A stretch of DNA of 64,000 nt from Pseudomonas alkylphenolica (GTDB lineage Bacteria > Pseudomonadota > Gammaproteobacteria > Pseudomonadales > Pseudomonadaceae), in the NCBI RefSeq assembly GCF_016009175.1, contig NZ_JADUCM010000003.1, positions 124,001 to 188,000 on the forward strand, in the 5' to 3' direction. The notes under the pieces are model-generated. The model was not told where the DNA came from and ran no database searches. It was given only the letters and a program-made list of their open reading frames with translations. This document shows, in pieces, positions 26,807 to 36,520 of this stretch (positions within the stretch are counted from its first letter, which is position 1; each line of letters opens with the position of its first letter). Position numbers and translations under genes: made by a program.

Positions 26807-28726
26807 ATGACATCAGTAAATCTGTTCTGGCGCCGGGCGAAACTGCCGCTGGCCGTCAGCCTCGCTTCTACGCTCGCCGGTCCTGCATTCGGCGTCAGCT
26901 TCAACATCGGTGAAATCGAAGGTTCGTTTGACTCGTCCCTGTCTGTTGGGGCCAGCTGGTCGACCGCTGATGCCAACAAGAACCTGATCGGCTCGAACAA
27001 CGGCGGCCACGGCCTGTCGCAAACCTCCGACGACGGTCACCTGAACTTCAAGAAAGGCGAGACCTTCTCGAAGATCTTCAAGGGTATCCATGACCTTGAA
27101 CTGAAGTACGGTGATACTGGCGTATTCGTCCGCGGCAAGTACTGGTATGACTTTGAACTCAAGGATGAACACCGCGAGTTCAAGGACATCAGCGACTCCA
27201 ACCGCAAAGAGGGCGCCAAGTCCGCCGGCGGACAGATTCTCGACGCATTCGTGTACCACAACTACAGCATCGCCGACCTCCCGGGCAACGTCCGCCTGGG
27301 CAAGCAGGTGGTGAGCTGGGGTGAAAGTACCTTCATTGGTGGCGGTATCAACTCGATCAACCCGATCGACGTGTCCGCATTCCGCCGTCCTGGCGCGGAA
27401 ATCAAGGAAGGCCTGATCCCGGTCAACATGTTCTACGTGTCCCAGAGCCTGACCGACAACCTGTCGGCCGAGGCCTTCTACCAGATCGAATGGGACCAGA
27501 CCGTCGTCGACAACTGCGGCACCTTCTTCTCCCAGCCGGACGTGATCGCCGACGGTTGCGACACCAACCTGGCGGTACTGGCCAAGCAGAGCACCCTGAA
27601 CGCAGGCCTGGGCCCGCTCTCGCGGCCGGTTGGCGGGGTAATGGCAGCCAACAACGTCACCTGGGGCAACCCTGACGAAGGCGTGATCGTGCGCCGTGGC
27701 CCGGACCGCGATGCGCGTGACAGCGGCCAGTTCGGCCTGGCCATGCGCTACGTGTTCGAACCGCTGAATACCGAGTTCGGTGGCTACTTCATGAACTACC
27801 ACAGCCGTGCGCCGATTTTCAGCGGCCAGGGCGCAGCAGCGCAGTTCTACAGCCCGCAACGTCTGGCGGCGCAACTGCGTGCGGCCGGCGTACCGCTGGC
27901 CAACCTCAACGCCGTCACCCAGAGTACTTTGCCGCTGGTGGTCGCCGGTAACTCCAGCTACTACGTCGAGTACCCGGAAGACATCCGCCTGTACGGCCTG
28001 AGCTTCTCCACCACCCTGCCTACCGGCACGGCGTGGCAAGGTGAAATCAGCTACCGTCCGAACGCACCGGTACAGCTGAACACCACCGACATCCTGTTCT
28101 CGGGCCTGACCCCGATCGACCCGAACGCCTCGATCCTCAAGGGCTTCCCTAGCACCGACCAGCCAGGTTACCGCCGCAAGGAAGTCACCCAGCTGCAAAC
28201 TACTTTCACCCACTTCTTCGACCAGGTCATGGGTGCAGAGCGCCTGACCATGGTGGGCGAAGTCGGCTGGACCCACGTCGGCGGGCTGGAAAGCACCTCC
28301 AAGGCCCGTTACGGCCGTGACCCGGTCTATGGCCCGGGCCCGCTGCCAAACGGTCGTTGTGAAACCCTCAACGCCAGCACCCTGGGTAGCGCACCGCGCA
28401 ACAACCAGTCGCGCTACTGCGAGAACGAAGGCTTCACCACCACCGATTCCTGGGGCTACCGCATGCGGGCGATCTGGGACTACAACAGCGTGTTTGCCGG
28501 TGTGAACCTCAAGCCAAGTGTGGCCTGGTCCCACGACGTTGACGGTTACTCGCCAGGCCCAGGTGGCAACTTCGAGGAAGGGCGCAAGGCGATCAGCCTG
28601 GGCCTGGATGCCGAGTACCAGAACACCTACACCACCAGCCTGTCGTACACCAACTTCTTCGATGGCAAGTACACCACCGTGGATGATCGCGACTTCATCG
28701 CCCTCAGCTTCGGCGTGAACTTCTAA
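26807..28726 (+). CDS. DUF1302-family outer-membrane protein
   Basis: 639 residues with an extended signal peptide ending near residue 30 (LAGPAFGVSF). The mature chain is beta-rich with many aromatic strand ends, and the last residues FIALSFGVNF fit an outer-membrane barrel C-terminus ending in Phe. DUF1302 proteins nearly always precede a DUF1329 gene, as here (27 bp spacing). Published mutant-fitness work in P. putida connects the pair with ester or fatty-acid use (recalled, and not shown by this sequence). The start at 26807 has GGAG eight bases upstream. Confidence 0.88.
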   Translation: MTSVNLFWRRAKLPLAVSLASTLAGPAFGVSFNIGEIEGSFDSSLSVGASWSTADANKNLIGSNNGGHGLSQTSDDGHLNFKKGETFSKIFKGIHDLELKYGDTGVFVRGKYWYDFELKDEHREFKDISDSNRKEGAKSAGGQILDAFVYHNYSIADLPGNVRLGKQVVSWGESTFIGGGINSINPIDVSAFRRPGAEIKEGLIPVNMFYVSQSLTDNLSAEAFYQIEWDQTVVDNCGTFFSQPDVIADGCDTNLAVLAKQSTLNAGLGPLSRPVGGVMAANNVTWGNPDEGVIVRRGPDRDARDSGQFGLAMRYVFEPLNTEFGGYFMNYHSRAPIFSGQGAAAQFYSPQRLAAQLRAAGVPLANLNAVTQSTLPLVVAGNSSYYVEYPEDIRLYGLSFSTTLPTGTAWQGEISYRPNAPVQLNTTDILFSGLTPIDPNASILKGFPSTDQPGYRRKEVTQLQTTFTHFFDQVMGAERLTMVGEVGWTHVGGLESTSKARYGRDPVYGPGPLPNGRCETLNASTLGSAPRNNQSRYCENEGFTTTDSWGYRMRAIWDYNSVFAGVNLKPSVAWSHDVDGYSPGPGGNFEEGRKAISLGLDAEYQNTYTTSLSYTNFFDGKYTTVDDRDFIALSFGVNF

Positions 28727-28753
28727 GAACACGGATTCAGGACGAGCACGAAC

Positions 28754-30118
28754 ATGAAAATGACCAAGAATCTGCTGCAAGCCGGTGTGTTGGGCCTGTC
28801 GCTGCTGGCGACCAGTGTCATGGCGGCAGTGTCTGCCGACGAGGCCGCCAAGCTCGGCACCACGCTGACCCCGATGGGCGCTGAAAAGGCCGGTAACGCC
28901 GATGGCTCGATCACCGCCTGGGCACCGCTGGCGAAAAACGCCGGTGCCGTCGATGACAAAGGTTTCCTTGCCAACCCGTACGGCAACGAGCAGCCGAAGT
29001 TCACCATCACCGCGCAGAACGTCGACCAGTACAAGGACAAGCTGTCCCCCGGTCAGATCGCGATGCTCAAGCGTTACCCGGACACCTACAAGATTCCGGT
29101 GTACCCGACCCACCGCGGCTCGAACGTACCGGCTGATGTGTTTGCCTCGATCAAGAAGAATGCCACCAGCACCAACCTGGTTGCGGGCGGCAACGGCCTG
29201 GAGAACTTCGAAAGCGCCGTGCCGTTCCCGATTCCCAAAAGCGGTGTCGAGGTGATCTGGAACCACATCACCCGTTACCGTGGCGGCAGCGTAACGCGCC
29301 TGGTCACCCAGGCCACACCGCAGACCAATGGCTCCTACAGCCTGGTGTACTTCCAGGACCAGTTCGTCTTCCGTGACAAGATCAAGGGCTACGATCCGGC
29401 CAACCCGGGCAACGTACTGTTCTACTTCAAGCAGAAGGTGACTGCACCTGCACGCCTGGCCGGTACCGTGCTGCTGGTTCACGAGACCCTCGACCAGGTC
29501 AAGGAACCTCGCAAGGCGTGGGTGTACAACGCCGGTCAGCGTCGCGTGCGCCAGGCACCGCAGGTGTCCTACGACGGTCCGGGTACTGCGGCCGATGGCC
29601 TGCGTACTTCCGACAACCTCGACATGTACAACGGCGCGCCAGACCGCTACGACTGGAAGCTCGAAGGCAAGAAAGAGATGTACATTGCCTCCAACAGCTA
29701 CAAGCTCGACGATCCGAAGCTCAAGTACAGCGACATCATCAAGGCCGGGCACATCAACCAGGACCTGAGCCGCTACGAGCTGCGCCGCGTCTGGCACGTG
29801 GTGGCAACCCTGAAGCCGGGCCAGCGTCATATCTACGCCAAGCGTGACTTCTACATCGACGAAGACACCTGGCAGGCTGCAGTGATCGACCAGTACGACG
29901 GTCGTGATCAACTGTGGCGCGTTTCCGAGGCCCACTCCCAGGACTACTACAACGTCCAGGTGCCGTGGTACACCCTGGAAGCCATCTACGACCTGCAGTC
30001 GGGTCGCTATTTGGCACTGGGCATGAAGAACGAAGAGAAGCGCGCCTACGACTTCGGTTTTACGGCAAGCATCAGCGACTTCCAGCCCGCAGCGCTACGC
30101 CAGGAAGGTGTTCGCTGA
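28754..30118 (+). CDS. DUF1329-family exported protein (LolB-like fold partner of DUF1302)
   Basis: 454 residues with a clean signal peptide (LLQAGVLGLSLLATSVMAAVSA). The family begins its conserved region at LGTTLTPMGAEKAGNADGSI. The body has conserved tracts such as WNHITRYRGGSV and HVVATLKPGQRHIYAKRDFY. Members are predicted periplasmic, with a lipoprotein-carrier-like fold, and act with the DUF1302 barrel. No catalytic residues are known. It is the last gene before a strong terminator. Confidence 0.88.
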   Translation: MKMTKNLLQAGVLGLSLLATSVMAAVSADEAAKLGTTLTPMGAEKAGNADGSITAWAPLAKNAGAVDDKGFLANPYGNEQPKFTITAQNVDQYKDKLSPGQIAMLKRYPDTYKIPVYPTHRGSNVPADVFASIKKNATSTNLVAGGNGLENFESAVPFPIPKSGVEVIWNHITRYRGGSVTRLVTQATPQTNGSYSLVYFQDQFVFRDKIKGYDPANPGNVLFYFKQKVTAPARLAGTVLLVHETLDQVKEPRKAWVYNAGQRRVRQAPQVSYDGPGTAADGLRTSDNLDMYNGAPDRYDWKLEGKKEMYIASNSYKLDDPKLKYSDIIKAGHINQDLSRYELRRVWHVVATLKPGQRHIYAKRDFYIDEDTWQAAVIDQYDGRDQLWRVSEAHSQDYYNVQVPWYTLEAIYDLQSGRYLALGMKNEEKRAYDFGFTASISDFQPAALRQEGVR

Positions 30119-30147
30119 GTTTCAAATCCCTTGTGTGATCTCCCAGA

Positions 30148-30174
30148 ACGCCCCGGCTTGCCGGGGCGTTTCTG
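30148..30174 (+). terminator. Rho-independent terminator
   Basis: Stem ACGCCCCGGC / GCCGGGGCGT with loop TT, followed by TTCTGTTTCTG. It ends the DUF1302-DUF1329 unit 30 bp after the stop. Confidence 0.85.
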
Positions 30175-30323
30175 TTTCTGCAGCCTTGCTGCATTGGATT
30201 TGTCGCTTTTTGTTGTAGTCTTTTTTCCGCAAAGGGTGGCAATCATCTTCAAATGTGCGTTTTTAACCGCTAGTCTGCCCTGATCTGTAATGCCGAAGAT
30301 TCTCTAACTAAAACGAGCCGGCC

Positions 30324-33047
30324 ATGACTGATCTGTCCCGTACGCAAGGGTTCGCCAGCCAGGCCATGACTGTCCTGGAAGGCCGCTTCTATCGCCCGCC
30401 ACTGCCTGAAGGGCATGTGCCGAGGGCGCGCTTGTGCCAGCGACTGCAGTCGGGGCTGGGTGGCCGCTTGCTGTTGGTCAGTGCACCGGCAGGTTTCGGT
30501 AAAAGCTCGTTGGCGGTGGAGTTCTGTCAGGCCCTGCCCAATCACTGGAACAGCCTGTGGTTGGGGCTGAGCCGTCGTGACAGTGATCCGGGACGTTTTC
30601 TCGAACGCTTGCTCGAAGGCTTGCAGCAGTGCTGTCCGGCAGTGGGCAACCAGGCGCTGGGCCTGTTGAAGATGCGTCAGCGCCATCAACCCTTTGCCTT
30701 CGAAGAATGGCTGGACGGCCTGCTCGATGAGCTGGCGGACCACCTGCAGCCCACCAATCCCCTGTTGCTGGTACTCGACGACTATCACCTGGCGCAGGGC
30801 CCGGTACTGGATCGCTGCCTGCAGTTTTTCCTCAATCACTTGCCGCCGGGCCTGGTATTGCTGGTTACCAGCCGATTGCGCCCGGACTGGCACCTGGCGC
30901 GTCTGCGCCTGTCGCGCCAATTGCTTGAACTCAACGAGCAGGACCTGCGCCTGACCCCCGATGAATCGCTGGCGGTGCTCGGGCAGCAACCGACGAGCCT
31001 GCGTGGCCAGGCGCTGGACAGCCTGATCCAGCGCAGCGATGGCTGGGTGGCCGGTTTGCGCTTCTGGCAACTGGCGGCCAGCGAGTCGGGCGCCGACAGT
31101 ACCTTGCCGCAGGCCTTGCATGGCGGCGAAGGGCTGATACGGGACTACCTGCTCGAAGAAGTTATCGACATCCTGCCGCCCGAGGTTCAGGGCTTTCTCA
31201 ACGACACGGCCTGCCAGGAGCGCTTTTGCAGCGAGCTGTGCGATGCCCTGCGCGACAGTCATGACAGCGCCGAAATCATCCGCTACCTGCAGGCCCACCA
31301 GGTGTTTCTGGTGCCGCTGGACGAGCACGGGCGCTGGTTTCGCTATCACCACCTGTTCTCCGACCTGCTGCGCAGCCGGCAAACCAGCCAGCCGCTGGCA
31401 AGCCTGCACTTGCGGGCCTGTCGCTGGTTTCATGGGCAGGGACTGCTGGATGAAGCGGTCGAACAGGCCTTGCGCGCCGGGCATCTGGATGTGGCGGCCA
31501 ACCTGGTGCAAAGCCTTTCCGAGGAACAGCTGCTGGCCGAGCAGAACGTCGGCATGCTGCTGCGCTGGAAAATGGACCTGCCCGACAGCCTGCTGATCAG
31601 TACGCCGCGGCTGATTGTGCTGTACAGCTGGGCACTGGGCCTGGCGGGGCAGCTTGATGCAGCCGAAGAGCTGGCCAGCCACCTCAGCCGCTTTTTGCCG
31701 GCACCGTCGGCAACGGCGCAACGCTCGATGCTGGCCCAGTGGCTGGCCTTGAGCGGAGTGATTGCCCGCGGTCGTGGTGATCGCACGCGCACCCGGGCCT
31801 GTTGCATCGAAGCCCTGCGGACCTTGCCGCAGAAGCGCTACGGCCAGCGTCTGGTGTGCTTGTCGACGCTGTCCAACCTGGCCATTGCCGATGCCGATTA
31901 CGCGCGCGCGCGCAGCTGGAACCGCGAGGCCCTGGAACTGGCTCAACGGGTTGCCAATCCCCTGTTTGAGGCGCTGACCCATTACGACCGCGCCCGCGTA
32001 TTGCATGCCCGTGGCGAGGTGTTGCGGGCGCAGGATGAAGTCCACCTCGGCTTGCAGCGGTTGCAGGGACTCTCTGCGCAACGCTTGTATGCGGTACGCG
32101 CCCGGCTGACCTTGTATGAAGGCTATTTGCTGGTCGCGCGCATGCAGCCGGAAGCGGGGCGCAGCCGCTTGCGAGCCGGCCTGGTCGAGGCGCGGGCCTG
32201 CCGCGACATCAGCATACTGATCGGGCATTGCGTGATTGCCTCGCTGGATGGGCGCGAGGGCCGCTTTACCGAAGCCTTCGCCGAACTGGCCGAAGCTGAG
32301 CGGCTGATGCACATCTGGGACGTGCCACCGATTTTCTATCTGGCGATGATTACCCTGGTCAAATGTGAACTCTGGCTTGCCCAGGGGCGTATTGACCTGG
32401 CCGAGTCGTGGCTGTTGCGACTGGGGCAGACCTACGGCGGCAAGCAGGCCGCTGCAGGGCCGGAATTCCACCCGATGCTGGGGCTGCACATCGCCTTGCA
32501 ACAGGCCTTGCTTGACCGTACCCAGGGGCGTGTGGCGCAGGCAGGGGAGCGCCTGCAGGCACTGGTCGACAGTGGCCAGGCCAGTGGCGGACACATGTTG
32601 AGCGTTACGGCGTTGTGCCAGTGGATCGAGCTGCTGCTTGCCAACCAGCATGAGTCCAACGCCCGCGAATTACTGGTGTTGAGCCTGGAAGCGGCGCGTG
32701 GCGGTGCATTGCAACCGTTCCAGCGCCTGCTGCAGCACTACCCGCTGTGGCTGCGCGATCAATTGCTGACGCAACCGGTGAGCCCGGCGCAGGTCAGTTT
32801 GCTGGCCCTGTTGCCAGCACTGGACCCGGCGCAGGCTGGCAGCGTCAATTGCGAAGCCCTCAGCGCCCGGGAACAGGCGGTGCTGGAGCTAATTGCCCAG
32901 GGCTGCTCCAACCAGGAGATCAGCGAGCGGCTGTTCATCTCGTTGCACACGGTCAAGACACACGCCAGCCATATCAACAGCAAATTGGGCGTCGAACGTC
33001 GAACGCAGGCTGTCGCCCGGGCGAAGGCCCTCGGGCTGCTGGCCTGA
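30324..33047 (+). CDS. MalT/AlkS-type LuxR-family transcriptional regulator
   Basis: 907 residues. A P-loop lies at 54-61 (APAGFGKS) and a Walker B at about 150 (LLLVLDDYHL). A long helical tetratricopeptide-like middle follows. The C-terminal LuxR helix-turn-helix spans about 842-905 (LSAREQAVLELIAQGCSNQE, then HTVKTHASHINSKLG). The architecture is that of ATP-dependent activators that sense a small ligand. It follows the lipid genes and has its own 200-bp promoter region, so it is the likely regulator of the acyl-CoA ligase and the DUF1302-DUF1329 pair, as reported for the P. putida relative. Confidence 0.9.
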   Translation: MTDLSRTQGFASQAMTVLEGRFYRPPLPEGHVPRARLCQRLQSGLGGRLLLVSAPAGFGKSSLAVEFCQALPNHWNSLWLGLSRRDSDPGRFLERLLEGLQQCCPAVGNQALGLLKMRQRHQPFAFEEWLDGLLDELADHLQPTNPLLLVLDDYHLAQGPVLDRCLQFFLNHLPPGLVLLVTSRLRPDWHLARLRLSRQLLELNEQDLRLTPDESLAVLGQQPTSLRGQALDSLIQRSDGWVAGLRFWQLAASESGADSTLPQALHGGEGLIRDYLLEEVIDILPPEVQGFLNDTACQERFCSELCDALRDSHDSAEIIRYLQAHQVFLVPLDEHGRWFRYHHLFSDLLRSRQTSQPLASLHLRACRWFHGQGLLDEAVEQALRAGHLDVAANLVQSLSEEQLLAEQNVGMLLRWKMDLPDSLLISTPRLIVLYSWALGLAGQLDAAEELASHLSRFLPAPSATAQRSMLAQWLALSGVIARGRGDRTRTRACCIEALRTLPQKRYGQRLVCLSTLSNLAIADADYARARSWNREALELAQRVANPLFEALTHYDRARVLHARGEVLRAQDEVHLGLQRLQGLSAQRLYAVRARLTLYEGYLLVARMQPEAGRSRLRAGLVEARACRDISILIGHCVIASLDGREGRFTEAFAELAEAERLMHIWDVPPIFYLAMITLVKCELWLAQGRIDLAESWLLRLGQTYGGKQAAAGPEFHPMLGLHIALQQALLDRTQGRVAQAGERLQALVDSGQASGGHMLSVTALCQWIELLLANQHESNARELLVLSLEAARGGALQPFQRLLQHYPLWLRDQLLTQPVSPAQVSLLALLPALDPAQAGSVNCEALSAREQAVLELIAQGCSNQEISERLFISLHTVKTHASHINSKLGVERRTQAVARAKALGLLA

Positions 33048-33119
33048 CCGCCACCAACAGCGCGACACAAAGAATTTCTGCTGTACTCTCTGGCAGGTTC
33101 TTTCCAGGAGCGTCAGCTC

Positions 33120-33704
33120 ATGTTGCGCATGTTTACCGTGTCACTGTTGGCAGGCGGGTTGTACACCGGCGCCGCGCTGGCGGCAGAGGGGCCGTCATTT
33201 TCCTGCGACAACGCCGAGGGCATGGCCTTGAAGGTGTGCCAGAGCCCGCAACTGAGCAAGCTCGATCGCGACCTCGCGGCCCTCTACAAACGCACCCTGA
33301 CGCAAGCCGACAGCGACTCGCAAAAGCAGCTCAAGGCAACCCAGCGCGGCTGGATAAAAGGCCGCGACGAGTGCTGGAAAGCCACTGACGCCGATGCCTG
33401 CGTACTCGAGCAGTACCAGGTGCGCATGGTCGAGTTGCAGATCCAGTCCGGCTCGGTCCAGGTGCCTGCCGCCGTCGAGTTCGATTGCGGTGACGACAAC
33501 CAACCCTTCACTGCCGTGTTCTACAACCAGCTCACGCCTCAGGCAGCGGTGCTGACCTACGGCGGCGACCAGACCATCGTGATGGCGCAACCTTCGGCCA
33601 GCGGCAGCAAGTATGGACGTGAAGGCGTGGAGTTCTGGGAGCACCAGGGTGAAGCCAAGGTGAAGTGGTATGGCACTGAGCTGACCTGCCAACCAGCACG
33701 CTGA
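33120..33704 (+). CDS. Exported LprI-MliC-type putative lysozyme inhibitor
   Basis: 194 residues. The signal peptide (LLAGGLYTGAALA) ends near residue 22. An LprI-like helical unit follows (about 25-105) with the pattern LSKLDRDLAALYKRTL and RGWIKGRDECW, and four cysteines that could pair. Residues about 115-192 form an MliC-like lysozyme-inhibitor domain (VEFDCGDDNQPFTAVFYNQ, FWEHQGEAKVKWYGTELTC). Such proteins protect peptidoglycan in the periplasm from c-type lysozyme. No lipobox is present, so it is soluble. The inhibitor role is inferred from fold similarity. Confidence 0.78.
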   Translation: MLRMFTVSLLAGGLYTGAALAAEGPSFSCDNAEGMALKVCQSPQLSKLDRDLAALYKRTLTQADSDSQKQLKATQRGWIKGRDECWKATDADACVLEQYQVRMVELQIQSGSVQVPAAVEFDCGDDNQPFTAVFYNQLTPQAAVLTYGGDQTIVMAQPSASGSKYGREGVEFWEHQGEAKVKWYGTELTCQPAR

Positions 33705-33784
33705 GACCTCCTCTACGCCGCACTTTACGACGCGTCGAGGATCGCGGATGATGGCTACTAGCTACCATTCTTGAGCGCATAGCC

Positions 33785-34831
33785 ATGCTGCAGACGCTGT
33801 ACCTGATCGCGCCATGGGTCGGCTTGGGCATCCTGGCGGTCCTGTGGTTACGTGCGTTGCAGCGCGGGCGGCGCCTTGAGCGACAGCTTCGCGAGCAAGT
33901 CTCGGGTTCCATCGCCCCGGCGGAAGACGTAGAGCGCTACAAGCGCAGCCAGTACTTTGCCCGCATCGGCACCTGGGACTGGGATATCGACACCGAACAA
34001 CTGTTCTGGTCCGACGCCATCTACCCCATGTTTGGCTATCAGGTCGGGGAAATTGTCCCCAGCTACGAGCGCTTTTGCGCCAGCGTGCACCCGGACGACA
34101 GCGCCCGCGTGCGGGCCGGTGAATTGCGCTGCATCGAGACGGGCGAAAACCATGACGAGGAATACCGCGTGGTCTGGCCCGACGGCAGTGTCCGCTGGCT
34201 GCGCGAGACCGGCAACGTGGTCTGCAACGAGCAGGGTGTGGCGGTGAAGATGATGGGCGTCGTACGCGACATCACCGAGGAAAAGGCCTGGGCCAACCAG
34301 TTGCAGAGCCTGGCGCTCAACGATGCGTTGACCGGCCTGCCCAACCGCGTAGTGCTGGAACAACGCCTGGCGCGTGCACTGGAAGTGGCTCGCGACACCA
34401 ATACGCGGGTGGTGCTGGCGTTCCTCGATCTCAACGATTTCAAGGCGATCAACGACCGCAAGGGCCACGCGTTCGGTGACCAGGTACTGGTGTTTACCGC
34501 CAGTCGGCTCAAGCAAATGCTGCGTGCGGCCGATACTGTGGCCAGGATCGGTGGCGACGAGTTCGTTCTGCTGCTTGAAGGGTTTGCACCCGGGGTGGGG
34601 CTGGAGCAGGAAGTCCAGCTGATTTGCAGCAATGTGCTCGAATCGCTGGCGTTCCCGATGATCATTTCCGGCGAGTTGTTGCAGGTGGGGACCAGCCTGG
34701 GCGTTGCGATCTATCCGGACCATGCCTCAAGCATGGATACCCTGATTCACCTTGCCGACCTGGCCATGTATGAAGCCAAGCGCAGTGGTGACAATGAGTT
34801 CCGGGTCGCCGCCGCTGGCGCTTGTGCATGA
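33785..34831 (+). CDS. Membrane-anchored PAS-GGDEF diguanylate cyclase
   Basis: 348 residues. One N-terminal transmembrane helix (about 5-25) is followed by a PAS domain of PAS_3 type (about 55-175; GTWDWDIDTEQLFWSDAIY, VMGVVRDITEE-like end) and a GGDEF domain (about 185-345). The active loop reads RIGGDEFVLLL and is intact. An inhibitory I-site RAAD lies exactly five residues before it, so product inhibition by c-di-GMP is expected. There is no EAL domain. It precedes a receiver-TPR gene on the same strand by about 80 bp. Confidence 0.9.
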   Translation: MLQTLYLIAPWVGLGILAVLWLRALQRGRRLERQLREQVSGSIAPAEDVERYKRSQYFARIGTWDWDIDTEQLFWSDAIYPMFGYQVGEIVPSYERFCASVHPDDSARVRAGELRCIETGENHDEEYRVVWPDGSVRWLRETGNVVCNEQGVAVKMMGVVRDITEEKAWANQLQSLALNDALTGLPNRVVLEQRLARALEVARDTNTRVVLAFLDLNDFKAINDRKGHAFGDQVLVFTASRLKQMLRAADTVARIGGDEFVLLLEGFAPGVGLEQEVQLICSNVLESLAFPMIISGELLQVGTSLGVAIYPDHASSMDTLIHLADLAMYEAKRSGDNEFRVAAAGACA

Positions 34832-34912
34832 TGTTGATTTACCCGCGAAGCCAGCCTGTGCGTGTCGAGGTCTGTGCATCCTTTTTTTTATTTGCCATGT
34901 CGGGTTTCGTGG

Positions 34913-36520
34913 ATGCAGGTCTACAGCCAAAAAAGTTTTCTGATCGTCGATGATTTCTCGGATTTTCGCAGTTCCTGTCGCTCCATGCTGCGCGAGCTGG
35001 GTGTGCGTGATGTCGACACCGCCGACAGCGGTGAGCAGGCCCTGCGCATGTGTGGGCAGAAACGCTACGACTTCATCCTCCAGGATTTCCACCTGGGGGA
35101 CGGCAAGAAAAATGGTCAGCAGGTGCTCGAAGACCTGATTCTCGACAAGTTGATCAGCCATGAGTGCGTGTTCCTCATGGTCACTGCCGAAACCAGCCAG
35201 GCCATTGTCCTCAGTGCCCTGGAGCATGAGCCGGATGCCTACCTCACCAAGCCGTTCAACCGTATCGGCCTGGCCCAGCGCCTGGAAAAACTGGTGCAGC
35301 GCAAAACCTTGCTCAAGCCGATTCTCCAGGCCCTGGACCGTGGCCGTCCGGCTGAAGTCCTCGCCGCGTGCGCCGAGCTGTGCAAAAAGGACCCGCGTTT
35401 TGCACCGCTGTGCCTGCGTTATCGCGCCGACGCCTTGCGTGACCTCAATCGCTACGACGAGCTGGAGAAGTTTCTCACCACGATCATTTCCAGCCGTGCA
35501 ACGCCGTGGGCCTACGCGGCATTGGGCAGCCTGTTGTACAAACGCAATCAGTTTGCCCAGGCCCAGGGTATTTACGAGCAGGCGCTCAAGGCCTTTCCGA
35601 TGATGCCGGGACTGTACGACGGGCTCGCCGAAGTATTGGTGGCGCGCGGCGAGAGCAAGCGTGCCCAGGGCGTGCTGGAGGAGGCGGTGCGCCTGTCGCC
35701 GCTGGCGGTGCGCCGGCAAATGATGCTGGGCAAACTGGCCTTGAGCAACGACGACTTCGACACGTCCTCGAAGGCCTACCGGCATGCCGTCAACCAGGGC
35801 CAGAGCTCACGCTACAAAGACCCTGAAAGTAACCTCGGACTGGTTCAGGCACTGATGAACAAGAATGCCGGTAACGGTCTGGATGCGCGCACCCGGGTCG
35901 AAATCAACACCGTGCTCAGCGAAGTGGCCAAGGAAAACGTCGAGGACCAGGGCTTGCAGGTTCGCGCCCGGCTGATGAAAGCCGCCAGCCTGCAGCAAGC
36001 CGGCGATGCCGAAACAGCGGCAAAGCTGACCGAGCAGGCCATGGCCCGTCTGGAGAAGATGGATCAGTTCTTTTCTGTCGAAGCCGCCCTGGTGGTCGCT
36101 ACCCAGCTGCAGAAGCTGGGGCAGGACGCGGCCGGCACCGCGATCCTGAAAAACTGCGTGGAGACCTACGGCGACGACCCCAAGGTCATGCAGAGCGTGT
36201 CGCGCCTGACCGATGACCCGAACGTGCTGGGGGCGGTGACCGAGGCCGTCGACCTCAACCGCCAGGGCGTACGCAGTTATCAGGGCGGGCAACTCAGCGA
36301 AGCTCTGGGGCTGTTTCGTCGGGCCCTTGGCCTGCAGCCGAAGAACATCAGTATTGCCCTCAATACCGCCCAGGCGTTGCTGCGCATTGGCGGTGAAACG
36401 CCGCCGCCGGCGATCATGGAGGAGTTCCGTGCCTGCCTGAGCTGTGTGGCGGGCATCCCTGAGAGCGATAGCCGCTACGACCGCTACCGTAAACTGCACA
36501 GCCGGGCTTTTGGCGCATGA
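34913..36520 (+). CDS. Response regulator with receiver domain and TPR-like output
   Basis: 535 residues. The receiver spans 5-125 with the acid pair Asp13-Asp14, phospho-acceptor Asp58 (LQDFHLGD), Thr91 and Lys113 (LTKPF). The rest is a helical repeat array of tetratricopeptide type (YAALGSLLYKRNQFAQAQGIY, then NRQGVRSYQGGQLSEALGL). No DNA-binding or enzymatic domain exists, so output is likely by protein contact. The start at 34913 is chosen because the receiver begins there; 34862 is an alternative. It overlaps the kinase gene by four bases (ATGA). Confidence 0.88.
   Translation: MQVYSQKSFLIVDDFSDFRSSCRSMLRELGVRDVDTADSGEQALRMCGQKRYDFILQDFHLGDGKKNGQQVLEDLILDKLISHECVFLMVTAETSQAIVLSALEHEPDAYLTKPFNRIGLAQRLEKLVQRKTLLKPILQALDRGRPAEVLAACAELCKKDPRFAPLCLRYRADALRDLNRYDELEKFLTTIISSRATPWAYAALGSLLYKRNQFAQAQGIYEQALKAFPMMPGLYDGLAEVLVARGESKRAQGVLEEAVRLSPLAVRRQMMLGKLALSNDDFDTSSKAYRHAVNQGQSSRYKDPESNLGLVQALMNKNAGNGLDARTRVEINTVLSEVAKENVEDQGLQVRARLMKAASLQQAGDAETAAKLTEQAMARLEKMDQFFSVEAALVVATQLQKLGQDAAGTAILKNCVETYGDDPKVMQSVSRLTDDPNVLGAVTEAVDLNRQGVRSYQGGQLSEALGLFRRALGLQPKNISIALNTAQALLRIGGETPPPAIMEEFRACLSCVAGIPESDSRYDRYRKLHSRAFGA

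Noticed and set aside
26813..29935. A 1040-codon open frame on the minus strand
   Set aside because: It is antisense to the DUF1302 and DUF1329 genes, which have signal peptides, ribosome sites and family features. GC-rich third positions keep the opposite frame open; the antisense product has no domain.
30270..32651. A 793-codon open frame on the minus strand
   Set aside because: It lies opposite the LuxR-type gene, which has a P-loop and HTH in the right places. The antisense product is Gln/Arg/Ala-rich without motif.
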